64,000 bases of DNA from Acetobacteraceae bacterium (GTDB lineage Bacteria > Pseudomonadota > Alphaproteobacteria > Acetobacterales > Acetobacteraceae): assembly GCA_024280945.1 (NCBI GenBank), contig JAMXLO010000104.1, positions 25,202-89,201 of the forward strand, written 5' to 3'. The translations under genes were made by a program, and so were the position numbers. The notes beneath the pieces are model-generated. The model saw only the letters and a program-made list of their open reading frames with translations, had not been told where the DNA came from and ran no database searches. Below are positions 44,061-52,943 of the stretch, one piece after another. Positions within the stretch are counted from its first letter, which is position 1. Each line of letters opens with the position of its first letter.

Positions 44061-44840
44061 ATGGACGTGGAACCAGGCTTTGTCGATCTCGGCGTCCTTC
44101 CCTGCACCCTGGACCAGGGCATCGCATCCCGCGCAGCCATCGGCTTGCTGGTTCTGGCAACCGACCAGACGATGGAGCATGAGTTCGCGCGTTTGATCCG
44201 GCTGCCAGGTGTCGCGACCTATGCGGCGCGACTGTTCAATGACGCCGACATAACACCGGAGACGCTGCGCGCCATGCGTGATCGGATCATGCCGGCGACC
44301 GAGCTGATCCTGCCCTCGCTTCATCTCGACGTTGTCGCGTTCGGCTGCACCTCGGCCAGTATGGCGCTGGGCGAGGAGGAAGTGTTCCGTCAGATTCACC
44401 GCGCGCGACCCGGCGTCTCCTGCACAACTCCTGTCACTGCGGCCTTTGCGGCTTTCAAGGCACTGGATGCGCGACGCATCGGCGTGTTGACGCCTTACGC
44501 ACCCGAGGTCAATGCGGTGGTTCGCCGCTATCTCGATAGCCGCGGCGTCCAGGTCGCGGCGTTCGCGACATTCGACAAGCGCGATGACCGCGAGGCCGCG
44601 CGGATTACGGTCGACTCGATTACTGCGGGCGTCGTCGCCTTGGCGCGGTCGACGCGTCTGGACGCTGTGTTCCTGTCATGTACCAGTCTGCGCCTTGTCG
44701 AAAGCCTCACAGCGATCGAGGCGATGGCTGGCGTGCCGGTCACCTCCAGCGACCACGCATTGGCCTGGCATTGCCTGCGCCTTGCGGGATTGAATGACAA
44801 GGTCGAAGGCACCGGATCGCTGTTTGGCTGCGACATTTGA
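44061..44840 (+). CDS. Asp/Glu racemase superfamily protein (maleate isomerase/AMDase-like)
   Basis: 259 residues. Two catalytic-type cysteines: VVAFGCTSASMALG and VFLSCTSLRLVES, at the spacing and contexts of maleate cis-trans isomerase, arylmalonate decarboxylase and hydantoin/Asp-Glu racemases. A conserved helix VTAAFAAFKALDARRIGVLTPY lies between them (in pieces). The exact reaction in this superfamily is hard to predict. It is 9 nt after the DadA-like gene and should be co-transcribed. It is convergent with an ABC permease. Confidence 0.87.
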   Translation: MDVEPGFVDLGVLPCTLDQGIASRAAIGLLVLATDQTMEHEFARLIRLPGVATYAARLFNDADITPETLRAMRDRIMPATELILPSLHLDVVAFGCTSASMALGEEEVFRQIHRARPGVSCTTPVTAAFAAFKALDARRIGVLTPYAPEVNAVVRRYLDSRGVQVAAFATFDKRDDREAARITVDSITAGVVALARSTRLDAVFLSCTSLRLVESLTAIEAMAGVPVTSSDHALAWHCLRLAGLNDKVEGTGSLFGCDI

Positions 44841-44872
44841 GACGCCCCGGCCCGTGACCGCTGCCGATCGGC

Positions 44873-45760
44873 TTAGAGCTTGACGCCGCCCATGGTCAGA
44901 CCGGCCACCATATAACGACGCAATGCAAAATAGATCGCAACAGGTGGCAATGAATAAATCAGCGCCACCGCCATCATGTAATTCCAAGGCGCCTCGTCGC
45001 TGTCAAAGAACTGGTCGATTGCCACCGCCACAGTGGCGTTGCGCGTCGAGGTGATCAGCAGATACTGATACAGGTATTCGTTCCAAGCAAGCAGCAAAGC
45101 GTATATACCGACCGCCACCAGCGCAGGCGCCATCAGCGGCAAGTAGATACGCAGATACATCTGCAGCGGTGTGGCACCGTCAACCTTTGCGGACTCGTCC
45201 AATTCCAGCGGGATCAGTCTGCCGTACCCGTGCAGAATCAAGATCGCATACGGCGTTGCAAATGTGACTTCCGCGGCAATGACCGACCAGAGGCTGTCCG
45301 TCAGTCCATACAAACGCATAAGATGCACGAACGGAATCACCAGGAAGGCAGATGGTATGGCGTAGGTCAGCAGCGCGATGTCTGTGATGATCCATCCCTT
45401 CCGCAGCCGCATGCGGCCCAGCGCAAAGCTTACGAGAGAGGCAATCGCGACAGTCAGCACCATTGTCGTTATCGCCATGTAAGTGCTGTTGCCGAGCTGG
45501 CGCCAGAAGTTCTCCAGATACCAATAGTCCTCTTCCCACACGACCCGGAAGCTGTCCCAGTTCCAGTCCTGTGGCCATATTGCTCCGGTGAACTCGTCTC
45601 CGTCCTCGCTCAATGCGATCAGGAACATGTTGTAGATCGGCACGAGCGTCCAGATCAGCAAAGCGGCTCCAAGAACCACGGCGCCGATCTTGTTCCGCTT
45701 GCTGCGCCGCCTCGGCCGCAGCCGGTACTCCCGTTGCATGGACGTAAATGCGATGCTCAT
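44873..45760 (-). CDS. ABC sugar permease, MalG-type (second pair)
   Basis: 295 residues, six transmembrane segments, EAA loop PLELDESAKVDGATPLQMYL, ending VAGLTMGGVKL. It is clearly paralogous to the permease at 46708-47595 (same QMY/QIY RIYLPLMAPALVAVG core). It overlaps its partner permease start by 4 nt. Last gene of the minus-strand ABC operon. No ATPase gene adjoins. Confidence 0.9.
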   Translation of the reverse strand: MSIAFTSMQREYRLRPRRRSKRNKIGAVVLGAALLIWTLVPIYNMFLIALSEDGDEFTGAIWPQDWNWDSFRVVWEEDYWYLENFWRQLGNSTYMAITTMVLTVAIASLVSFALGRMRLRKGWIITDIALLTYAIPSAFLVIPFVHLMRLYGLTDSLWSVIAAEVTFATPYAILILHGYGRLIPLELDESAKVDGATPLQMYLRIYLPLMAPALVAVGIYALLLAWNEYLYQYLLITSTRNATVAVAIDQFFDSDEAPWNYMMAVALIYSLPPVAIYFALRRYMVAGLTMGGVKL

Positions 45761-46674
45761 AGCTGGACCCCCGTCACCCGGATCCGCCGCATCAACAGAA
45801 GCACCGCCGGTATGAGAACCGGAAGCGCCGACATCATCGCCGCCACACCACGGTTCGGGTAACCGAAATCGAAGGCCATGTGAAAGCCGTACGTCGCGAG
45901 TACGTCAGTCTGCCGCGCCGGCGCTCCCGAAGAGACGAAGTACACGGTGGGAAAATCGCCAATGGTCCAAATGGTAAAAAGCAGCGTGGACACCAGGTAG
46001 ACATTCGCAATGAGGGGGAAGGTGATGTGAACCAGTTGGCGCCAACCGGATGCGCCGTCGATTTCCGCCGCCTCGTAGACGTCCTGCGGGATCGCCATAC
46101 GCCCAGCAATGAAGATCAGGGTCCAGAACGGCATCCATTTCCAGATGTAGGACACAATGTTCGTGGTCGTCGCCAGCGAGCGTGACACCAGGAACATCGG
46201 CCCGTCCTCGCCGGTAACCGCGCGCCAGAGGCTGTCGAGGAAACCATACTGGCTGACCGTCATATAGTGAATCGACACGAAAGCGGTCAGCGCCGGAAGT
46301 GCCCAGGGGATAAGATAGATGGCAAGGAGCGATCTGATCCACCAACTTCGGCTCATGAAGAAGCCCGACAGCAGGAAGGCCAGGAACATCTGCACATTCA
46401 CGCCGAACGCGGTGAACACCAGCGTGTTGAGCACGATCGTGAGGTACTGCGGGTCGGAGAACAGCATGTCGTACAGCGCCGGATCGTGGCCCATCCAGAG
46501 CCCGAACATGATCGGATAAACCACGAAGGCAACGAACACAGCTACATAAGGGACCAGGAAGGCAATCCCCCAGGTGGTGTCGGATCCCCGCAAGCGGAAG
46601 CGCCGGGGCGGAACCCGGGGCCGGACCGCCCCAAACGGACGGCCCAACTGCAAGGTCCGAGATGCAAGGCTCAT
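45757..46674 (-). CDS. ABC sugar permease, MalF-type (second pair)
   Basis: 305 residues, six transmembrane segments, EAA loop VYEAAEIDGASGWRQLVHIT. It resembles the permease at 47592-48509, with the same N-terminal order (TLQLGRPF, then WGIAFLVPYVAVF), so the two pairs arose by duplication. It is translated just before the MalG-type partner, overlapping it by 4 nt, and starts 33 nt after the first pair ends. Confidence 0.9.
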   Translation of the reverse strand: MSLASRTLQLGRPFGAVRPRVPPRRFRLRGSDTTWGIAFLVPYVAVFVAFVVYPIMFGLWMGHDPALYDMLFSDPQYLTIVLNTLVFTAFGVNVQMFLAFLLSGFFMSRSWWIRSLLAIYLIPWALPALTAFVSIHYMTVSQYGFLDSLWRAVTGEDGPMFLVSRSLATTTNIVSYIWKWMPFWTLIFIAGRMAIPQDVYEAAEIDGASGWRQLVHITFPLIANVYLVSTLLFTIWTIGDFPTVYFVSSGAPARQTDVLATYGFHMAFDFGYPNRGVAAMMSALPVLIPAVLLLMRRIRVTGVQL

Positions 46675-46707
46675 TGTCGCACTCCCGCGTTGCCGCGGTC
46701 GTGGCGC

Positions 46708-47595
46708 TTATCCTTTCACGCCACCCATCGTCAGTCCGGCCGCCATGTATCGACGCAGGCCGTAGTAGAGGATGATCGGTGGCAATGCATAGATGATGGC
46801 GGTTGCCATCATGTAGTTCCACGGCGACTCATCGCTGTTGAGGAACTGTGCCAAGGCCACGGCTACCGTCATGCTCTGCGGCGTCGATAGCAGCAGGAAA
46901 TTGTACAAGTACTCGTTCCAGGCCAGCAACAGCGCATAGGTCCCCACTGCGACCAGCGCGGGCGCCATCAGCGGCAGATAGATACGCGCGTAGATCTGCA
47001 GCGGGTTGGCGCCGTCGATGCGAGCGGATTCGTCAAGTTCCATTGGAATCGACTTGCCGTACTGGGAAAAGATGAAGATCGCATAGGGCGTCGCAAATGA
47101 TGTCAACGCCAGGATAACCGACGACAGGTGGTTCCCGAGGCCATAAATCTGCATGATTCGGTAGATTGGGATCGCCAGAAACGAGGCTGGAATGACATAG
47201 GTCATCAAGGCGGCGTTGGTGAGCATCCAGCCGTTGCGCAACCGCATGCGTCCGACAGTGAAGCTCGCCAGAGAGCCGATCAACAACGTCAGGAACATCA
47301 CCGACAGACCAACGATGAAGCTGTTGCCAAACTGGTGCCAGAAGCGTTCGAGGTACCAGAAGTCCTGAGTCACCACGACGCGGAAGGCCTCCAGGGTCGG
47401 CGCTTCCGGAATTATCGATCCACCGAAGATCCCTTCGTGGCTCTCCAGTGCGATCTTCCACATGTTGTAGATCGGCGTGATCGACCATACCACAAGGATG
47501 AAGCCGAGTGCGAGACACAGCGCTTCCACGCCGTAGCGCTGCAGGCGGTAGAACAGCGGCGAACGGATTCGCCGAGCTCCGATGGTCGCGCTCAT
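46708..47595 (-). CDS. ABC sugar permease, MalG-type (first pair)
   Basis: 295 residues from ATG 47593-47595 overlapping the upstream permease stop (ATGA). Six transmembrane segments, EAA loop PMELDESARIDGANPLQIYA, ending AAGLTMGGVKG. The open frame continues upstream to 47826 but only antisense-like sequence is found there. Paralogous to 44873-45760. Confidence 0.9.
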   Translation of the reverse strand: MSATIGARRIRSPLFYRLQRYGVEALCLALGFILVVWSITPIYNMWKIALESHEGIFGGSIIPEAPTLEAFRVVVTQDFWYLERFWHQFGNSFIVGLSVMFLTLLIGSLASFTVGRMRLRNGWMLTNAALMTYVIPASFLAIPIYRIMQIYGLGNHLSSVILALTSFATPYAIFIFSQYGKSIPMELDESARIDGANPLQIYARIYLPLMAPALVAVGTYALLLAWNEYLYNFLLLSTPQSMTVAVALAQFLNSDESPWNYMMATAIIYALPPIILYYGLRRYMAAGLTMGGVKG

Positions 47596-48509
47596 AGCTG
47601 ACCCTCCGCTGGCCGCAGCCTTCGCATCAGAATGATCACCAGCGGAATCAGCACCGGCAGCGCTGACATCACGCACGCGACGCCGAGACGTGGCAGCGCG
47701 ACGGTGAATGCATAACGAATGCCAAGGGTGGCCAGGACCTCGGTGGACATCGCGGGTCCGCCACCTGACACGAAGTACGTCGAGTTGAAGTCGCCGAGAG
47801 CGAAGACCATGTCGAGCAGCACGCAAACGAGGTACAGGTTCGCCATCAGCGGCAGCGTGACGTGGGCGAACTTGTGCATGCGAGATGCGCCATCGACGGC
47901 CGCGGCCTCATAGAGCTCCTGCGGCACAGCCATCCGACCGGCCAACAGAATCACGGTCCAGAACGGCAAGGTCTTCCAGATGTAGGCGCCGATGTTGCTC
48001 GCCAGGCCCGTCCAATGCTCATTCAGGTAGGTCGGGCCATCGAAACCGAACAGCTCGTAAAGGATGTTGTTCAGCATGCCCCACTGACCGTTGAGGAACC
48101 AATGGATCGACATGTACGCTGGCAAGGCAGGCGTGGCCCAGGGCAGGATAAAGATCACCATCAGCCCTTTGATCCACCAGCTCTTGCGGAAAAAGAATCC
48201 TGACAACAGGAAAGCCAGGAACATCTTCAGATTCACGCCGATGACGACGTAGAGCACCGTATTCAGCACCGCGGTCAAGTACCGAGGATCGGCGAACAGC
48301 TCTCTGTACAGCGCAGGATCGCTTCCCATCCAGAGCCCGAAAGCAATGGGATAGACGACGAAAAACAGGAAGACCGCGATGTACGGTAAGGCGAAGGCGA
48401 TCGCCCAGATATAGTCGGCGCCATGCAGTCCGCCAAACCAGGCGTGCCGCCACGTGCGCGGCGCCGCCAAGCCTCGTCCGAGGGCAAGTGCCTGCTGTGT
48501 CACGCTCAT
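47592..48509 (-). CDS. ABC sugar permease, MalF-type (first pair)
   Basis: 305 residues, six transmembrane segments, EAA loop LYEAAAVDGASRMHKFAHVT. It follows the binding-protein gene by 15 nt and is coupled by 4-nt overlap to the MalG-type partner. Paralogous to 45757-46674. Confidence 0.9.
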   Translation of the reverse strand: MSVTQQALALGRGLAAPRTWRHAWFGGLHGADYIWAIAFALPYIAVFLFFVVYPIAFGLWMGSDPALYRELFADPRYLTAVLNTVLYVVIGVNLKMFLAFLLSGFFFRKSWWIKGLMVIFILPWATPALPAYMSIHWFLNGQWGMLNNILYELFGFDGPTYLNEHWTGLASNIGAYIWKTLPFWTVILLAGRMAVPQELYEAAAVDGASRMHKFAHVTLPLMANLYLVCVLLDMVFALGDFNSTYFVSGGGPAMSTEVLATLGIRYAFTVALPRLGVACVMSALPVLIPLVIILMRRLRPAEGQL

Positions 48510-48524
48510 GATCGCCTCGCTACG

Positions 48525-49901
48525 CTATATCTGGATCTTCGCGAAGATTTCGGTGCAGCGCTTGAACGCCTTGTCGATGGCGGCGGCCGGCTTCATTCCG
48601 TTCTTGATCACGTCGGCATGCGCCTGGCCCCACAACTGCTCGGCGTCGCACTGGCCCCAGGCAGGCGAGAATGCATTGTAAAGAGGCACGGTCGGGTTGA
48701 TCGCTATCTGCGTCATATATGGCTTCAAGCACGGCATTTCGTCGCTGAACCACCACGGATCGTCCTTGACGATTTGCGGGATCGCCGGCGCCCAGCGGCC
48801 GAGACCAGCCTTCAGGTTCTCATTCATTACCTTCGGCTGCATGAAGTACTTCATGAAATCCTTCGCCACCTCGACGCCCTTGGCACCCTTCGGAATGTAG
48901 CCGCCGCCGGCGTTCAGCATGGTCTTCATCGGCGTGCCATCATTCTTGTTCGCCGGGGCCAGCACCTTCATGTCGTGATAGAAGGCCTGCTTGTCCTTGA
49001 TCATCGCCAGCTCGGTGGACAGCGTGCCGTCGAAGTCCATCACGAACAGCTTCTCGTGATAACCGTTGTTGTCGTCCGCGTCGTTCCAGCTCAACGCCTC
49101 CGGCGGGACGACGCCTTCCTTATACAGATTGGTCATGAACTCGACCGACTTGATTGCCGCTTCCCGAACCTTCGGGTCGTCGGTGTGCAACTTTCCGTCC
49201 GGGGTGACGATATCCTCGCCACCATTGGCGATCAGGAAATGCCGGAACAGGTTATTGCCGTCGTTCGGTCCGACCGTGGTGATCTGCAGACCGCAGGCAT
49301 AAATCTTCCGCATGCCCTTGGCGCGCAGCGGCGCCTGAGTTTGCTTGAGATAGTTCCAGACCCCGTTCCAATCCTTGGGGATCTCCTCCATCTTGAACCC
49401 AGCCTTCTCGACCAGGTCGCCCCAAATATGGAACGGCGTGGCACCCTGTTTGACCGGGCAAAGGAAGTAGCTGCGCTTCTTGGCGACCCGGTTATAGAAG
49501 GTCGAGCAGAGCTTCGCCGTCTCGGAAAGCTGCGATTCGTAGGGCGCCACCACGTCGCTGACGTCAACCAGCTTATCGTCCCAGGCGTTCTGCGGCAGAA
49601 TGTTCTCGGGTGCGTCCGCGAAGATGAGGTCCGGCACATCGCCGCTGGTCAGCGCGGATACCGTCTTCTGCATATGCGCCATGAACGGCATAATGCTGTA
49701 GTCGAGCTTGTTGCCGCTGGCCTTCATGTAGTCGTCGCAGACCTTCCTCATCGCCTCATCTTCTTGTTGGACGAAGCCTTGGCCGATCCAGCAAACCGCC
49801 GTTTTGGCCTGCGCGTTGGCGATGTAGGGACGGCACAAGGCAGCGGTGGTCGCCGCTCCAACCGCGGTGGCGAGCACTGAACGACGGCTCATCTCGACCA
49901 T
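48525..49901 (-). CDS. ABC sugar-type extracellular substrate-binding protein
   Basis: 458 residues from ATG 49899-49901 (GGGAAGGGAGAG upstream; ATG 49892 also possible). A twin-arginine Tat signal is visible: SRRSVLATAVGAATTAALCR. Mature family 1 binding fold: SGDVPDLIFADAPENILPQN, PVKQGATPFHIWGDLVEKAG and NAFSPAWGQCDAEQLWGQAH. It is the only binding protein of the five-gene operon, followed by two permease pairs. The substrate is unknown, and no ATPase is present. Confidence 0.9.
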   Translation of the reverse strand: MVEMSRRSVLATAVGAATTAALCRPYIANAQAKTAVCWIGQGFVQQEDEAMRKVCDDYMKASGNKLDYSIMPFMAHMQKTVSALTSGDVPDLIFADAPENILPQNAWDDKLVDVSDVVAPYESQLSETAKLCSTFYNRVAKKRSYFLCPVKQGATPFHIWGDLVEKAGFKMEEIPKDWNGVWNYLKQTQAPLRAKGMRKIYACGLQITTVGPNDGNNLFRHFLIANGGEDIVTPDGKLHTDDPKVREAAIKSVEFMTNLYKEGVVPPEALSWNDADDNNGYHEKLFVMDFDGTLSTELAMIKDKQAFYHDMKVLAPANKNDGTPMKTMLNAGGGYIPKGAKGVEVAKDFMKYFMQPKVMNENLKAGLGRWAPAIPQIVKDDPWWFSDEMPCLKPYMTQIAINPTVPLYNAFSPAWGQCDAEQLWGQAHADVIKNGMKPAAAIDKAFKRCTEIFAKIQI

Positions 49902-50493
49902 GGCCGCTCTCCCTTCCCTGCTGACCGGCCGCTCGGCGGCCGGCTCCGTATGGTTGCCGTTGTAAGTGTCTTTGGGGAAAAGCTTATGACAAAGCCCCAC
50001 TGCCTCGTCAAATGACCCTTCGGTCACCCTTGGCGCCGCTCGTTCCGAGCGCGCCCGCCCACCACGCCCGGCTGGTTCATGCGAATGTGAAAAGCCTCCT
50101 ACGAACTTGGTATCCAACTGACACGACCGAGCCAAATCGCCGCTCGCCCTGTTATTCGCGCGTAAAACGGTTTGACGTCGCTGCATCGATCCGTCAGGTC
50201 CATGGCCTCCGTCGCTATCCTTCCGGCAATCGAAAATAAACTTGGGGATGCATCATGCCTTGCTTCGCGGCAACACGCGCAAACGTTCCGCGGCCCGCTC
50301 TCATCAGCCCGCCGGCGCTCCGGAGCCGTGATCTCCGGTAGCTCTCCTCAAAGCTAGCCGATCGCTTCCAACCCGACGATCGCTTTACCTGCGGAGTGGG
50401 TCCTCCTTCCGCCGGCAGCGGTGACGCACGTCCAGCGCGCACGCCGCGGACGCGTTTGCGCGCGACCAATCGTATCAACTGCAGGATGAACTC
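49902..50493. other. 592-nt gap before the haem peroxidase
   Basis: No gene supported. Two small hairpin-forming repeats sit side by side: TGACC/GGTCA at 50013-50026 and CGCTCG-TTC-CGAGCG at 50037-50051, which could be parts of the divergent promoters of the ABC operon and the peroxidase. Confidence 0.35.
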
Positions 50494-52509
50494 ATGACAC
50501 AATCTGACAACCAAATTGCGCCTTCCGTCCAGGACAGCGGCAGTCATCCATCGCTCTCTCGGCACGCCGCTGGCGGCGGGATTCTTGTCGATCCGTCTCT
50601 CGGCTTCGATAGCGTCACCGCGTACCCAATCGATGGGGCCGGCAATACCCCCTCGAACCCGACGCTCGGTGCCGCCAACACGGACGAATTGCGCTTGGCG
50701 CCTGCCAACTTCGCGCCAGACAGCACCGACACGCCCGTAAGCGGCCCGAATCCGCGCGACATCAGCAACGCTATTTTTGCTGCTCCCCAGGACGAGGACC
50801 CGGGCGGGCGCTCCGCCTATATGTACGCGTTCGGTCAGTTCATCGACCACGACATCGATCTGAACAATGTCCAAATCCGCGCGGCCGACGGGTCCAACGT
50901 TCTGAGCTTCACCATTCCTGACGGCGACCCTGCCCTGCCACCCAGCAGCGAGGTCAGCATCACGCGAGGGCAAGTGAATTCGGCGAATGGCAACGCCATA
51001 AACGCTGTTACCCAGTACCTCGATCTGTCGCAGGTCTATGGCTCCGATCCCACCCTCGCAGCCAGCCTGCGCAATCCAGACGGTACGCTGAAAACGTCCG
51101 CCGGCGAATACCTGCCGATCGTCAACGGCCAGTATGTCGGTGGCGACGTCCGCGCCGCGGAGAACCCTGACCTCACGTCAATCGACGTGCTTTTCGTACG
51201 CGAACACAATTACTGGGTCAGCCAGTTACATTCCGAAGATCCAAATCTGAATGGCGATCAGCTCTATGCCATGGCGCGTGCGATTACCACCGCAGAGTAT
51301 CAGAATATCGTCTTTACTGCATTCCTGCCGCATCTTTTGGGCATCGACGCTCTCTCGCCGTATCAAGGCTACAATTCGTCAGTAAGCCCGCAGATATTCG
51401 AGGAATTCTCCACCGCCGCCTACCGCTTCGGTCATTCCACCGTATCTCCAGAAGAGACCAAGATTGCCAACGACGGCACGATACTCGAAGAGAAGGGTCT
51501 GGTTGCCGCTTCCGCCCAGCAACCTAGCGAACTGCCACCCAACGGGGGCGCCGACGCGCTGCTGCGCAACATGGCACAGGACTTCTCGCAGGAGTCAAGC
51601 GCCACCATAAACTCGGACTTGCGCAACCTGCTCAACGCCAATCCGCCCGGCGAAGTGGGCGACCTCGCGGCCATCGACATACTGCGTGAACGCGACCTCG
51701 GCATCGCCACGCTGAACCAGACGCGCGACGCGCTCGGCATGACGCCTTACACCTCGTTCGATCAGATCACCAGCGATCCTCAGCTTGCGAGCGAGTTGCA
51801 GCAGGCTTACGGCAGCGTGGACCAGGTCGATCTGTTCGTCGGCGGTCTCGCCGAGGATCCCGCGTCCGGCGGGTCATCCATGGTGGGACCGACCTTCCAG
51901 GCCATCATCGCTCAGCAGTTCGAAAATCTGCGCGACGGCGATCCGTCCTTTTACCTCAATCAGGGCTTCAGTCCGCAGCTCATGACGCAGATTCAGAATA
52001 CGACGCTGTCGGATCTCATCATGCGCAACACTGATACCACCGCGATGCAGGCTGATGCATTTGTCGCCACCGAACGTCACTCAAGCGACGTGGCCTGGTC
52101 CGATCCCACGACGCCTCAACTCATCATCGGCGTCGACGACGACAACGCTGTGATTGCCGGCTCGCCGCAGGCGGACAACACGATCGTGGCCGGACTTGGG
52201 GTCGATCAGCAGCTTACCGGCGGCGGACCGAACAACACGTTCGTGTTCATCGGCTCCGATCATCATGACACAGTAACAAACTTCAATCCGGCAACCGATA
52301 AGCTCGACTTCGAGAACACCATGACACCGATGGACTTCAGCAATGTCAGCTTGTCCGCAGCGCCGGACGGGTCGGCGATTGTCGAGGTCTATGGCAACAC
52401 GATCCAGTTGACCGGCGTTTCCCCGTCGCAGGTCACTGCCGGCATGGTGGAGTACAACCAGCGGAACCCGGCGCTGCTGGCCCAACAGATGTTGTCATCG
52501 GATTCCTGA
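50494..52509 (+). CDS. Animal-type haem peroxidase with RTX-like C-terminus
   Basis: 671 residues. Peroxidase domain (about 85-540): distal haem site YAFGQFIDHDIDL with His119, FVREHNYWVSQLHSEDP (about 235-251) and proximal His314 in YRFGHSTVSP, as in the myeloperoxidase/peroxinectin superfamily. No N-terminal signal peptide. The last 110 residues hold a degenerate RTX/serralysin-C-like region (IVAGLGVDQQLTGGGPNNTF, then DTVTNFNPATDKLDF), a usual type I secretion signal. The protein is therefore probably exported and could make hypohalous acids or oxidise phenols outside the cell. No type I secretion genes are nearby. AGGATGAAC lies before the ATG. Confidence 0.9.
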   Translation: MTQSDNQIAPSVQDSGSHPSLSRHAAGGGILVDPSLGFDSVTAYPIDGAGNTPSNPTLGAANTDELRLAPANFAPDSTDTPVSGPNPRDISNAIFAAPQDEDPGGRSAYMYAFGQFIDHDIDLNNVQIRAADGSNVLSFTIPDGDPALPPSSEVSITRGQVNSANGNAINAVTQYLDLSQVYGSDPTLAASLRNPDGTLKTSAGEYLPIVNGQYVGGDVRAAENPDLTSIDVLFVREHNYWVSQLHSEDPNLNGDQLYAMARAITTAEYQNIVFTAFLPHLLGIDALSPYQGYNSSVSPQIFEEFSTAAYRFGHSTVSPEETKIANDGTILEEKGLVAASAQQPSELPPNGGADALLRNMAQDFSQESSATINSDLRNLLNANPPGEVGDLAAIDILRERDLGIATLNQTRDALGMTPYTSFDQITSDPQLASELQQAYGSVDQVDLFVGGLAEDPASGGSSMVGPTFQAIIAQQFENLRDGDPSFYLNQGFSPQLMTQIQNTTLSDLIMRNTDTTAMQADAFVATERHSSDVAWSDPTTPQLIIGVDDDNAVIAGSPQADNTIVAGLGVDQQLTGGGPNNTFVFIGSDHHDTVTNFNPATDKLDFENTMTPMDFSNVSLSAAPDGSAIVEVYGNTIQLTGVSPSQVTAGMVEYNQRNPALLAQQMLSSDS

Positions 52510-52556
52510 TCGCTTTCCGCTCTTGCTCGCCAGCCTGCCTGTGCCAGACTGGCGGC

Positions 52557-52943
52557 ATGACCGGCGAGTCGCTTGACTGCCTGAAATGCCCGGCGTTCTG
52601 CTGTCGGACGGCTGGGTATGTCGAAGTCAGCCGAAACGACATCAGGCGACTGGCGAGGTTCCTGGGACTCACGGTGCGCGAGTTCGAGGAGCGCCACATC
52701 GTCGAGCGGAACCGCAAGGGCAGCAAGCGCATCAAATCCGGCTTCGGCACCTGCCAGTTCCTCGGCCAGGACCGGCGCTGCACGGTCTACGAGGCACGCC
52801 CACGCGACTGTCGTGGCTACGTATGCTGGGACCAGGAGGACACGACGGTCTACGAATTTGCCCGCTTCTACCAATTGCCGGTTGCTGAGCTGCGCCGCAG
52901 TGATGTCGACGGCAAGCATGACAAGCAGGAGACAGCACCATGA
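52557..52943 (+). CDS. YkgJ-family cysteine-cluster protein
   Basis: 128 residues with the YkgJ/CxxCxxCC pattern: LDCLKCPAFCCRTAGYVEVS, then GTCQFLGQDRRCTVYEARP and RDCRGYVCW. The eight or so cysteines probably bind zinc or an Fe-S cluster. The function is not known. The stop overlaps the next gene's ATG by 4 nt, so the two are coupled. Confidence 0.9.
   Translation: MTGESLDCLKCPAFCCRTAGYVEVSRNDIRRLARFLGLTVREFEERHIVERNRKGSKRIKSGFGTCQFLGQDRRCTVYEARPRDCRGYVCWDQEDTTVYEFARFYQLPVAELRRSDVDGKHDKQETAP

Noticed and set aside
48423..49880. Plus-strand frame of 485 codons antisense to the binding protein
   Set aside because: Histidine/arginine-rich product with no motif; the minus strand carries a Tat signal and clear binding-protein fold.
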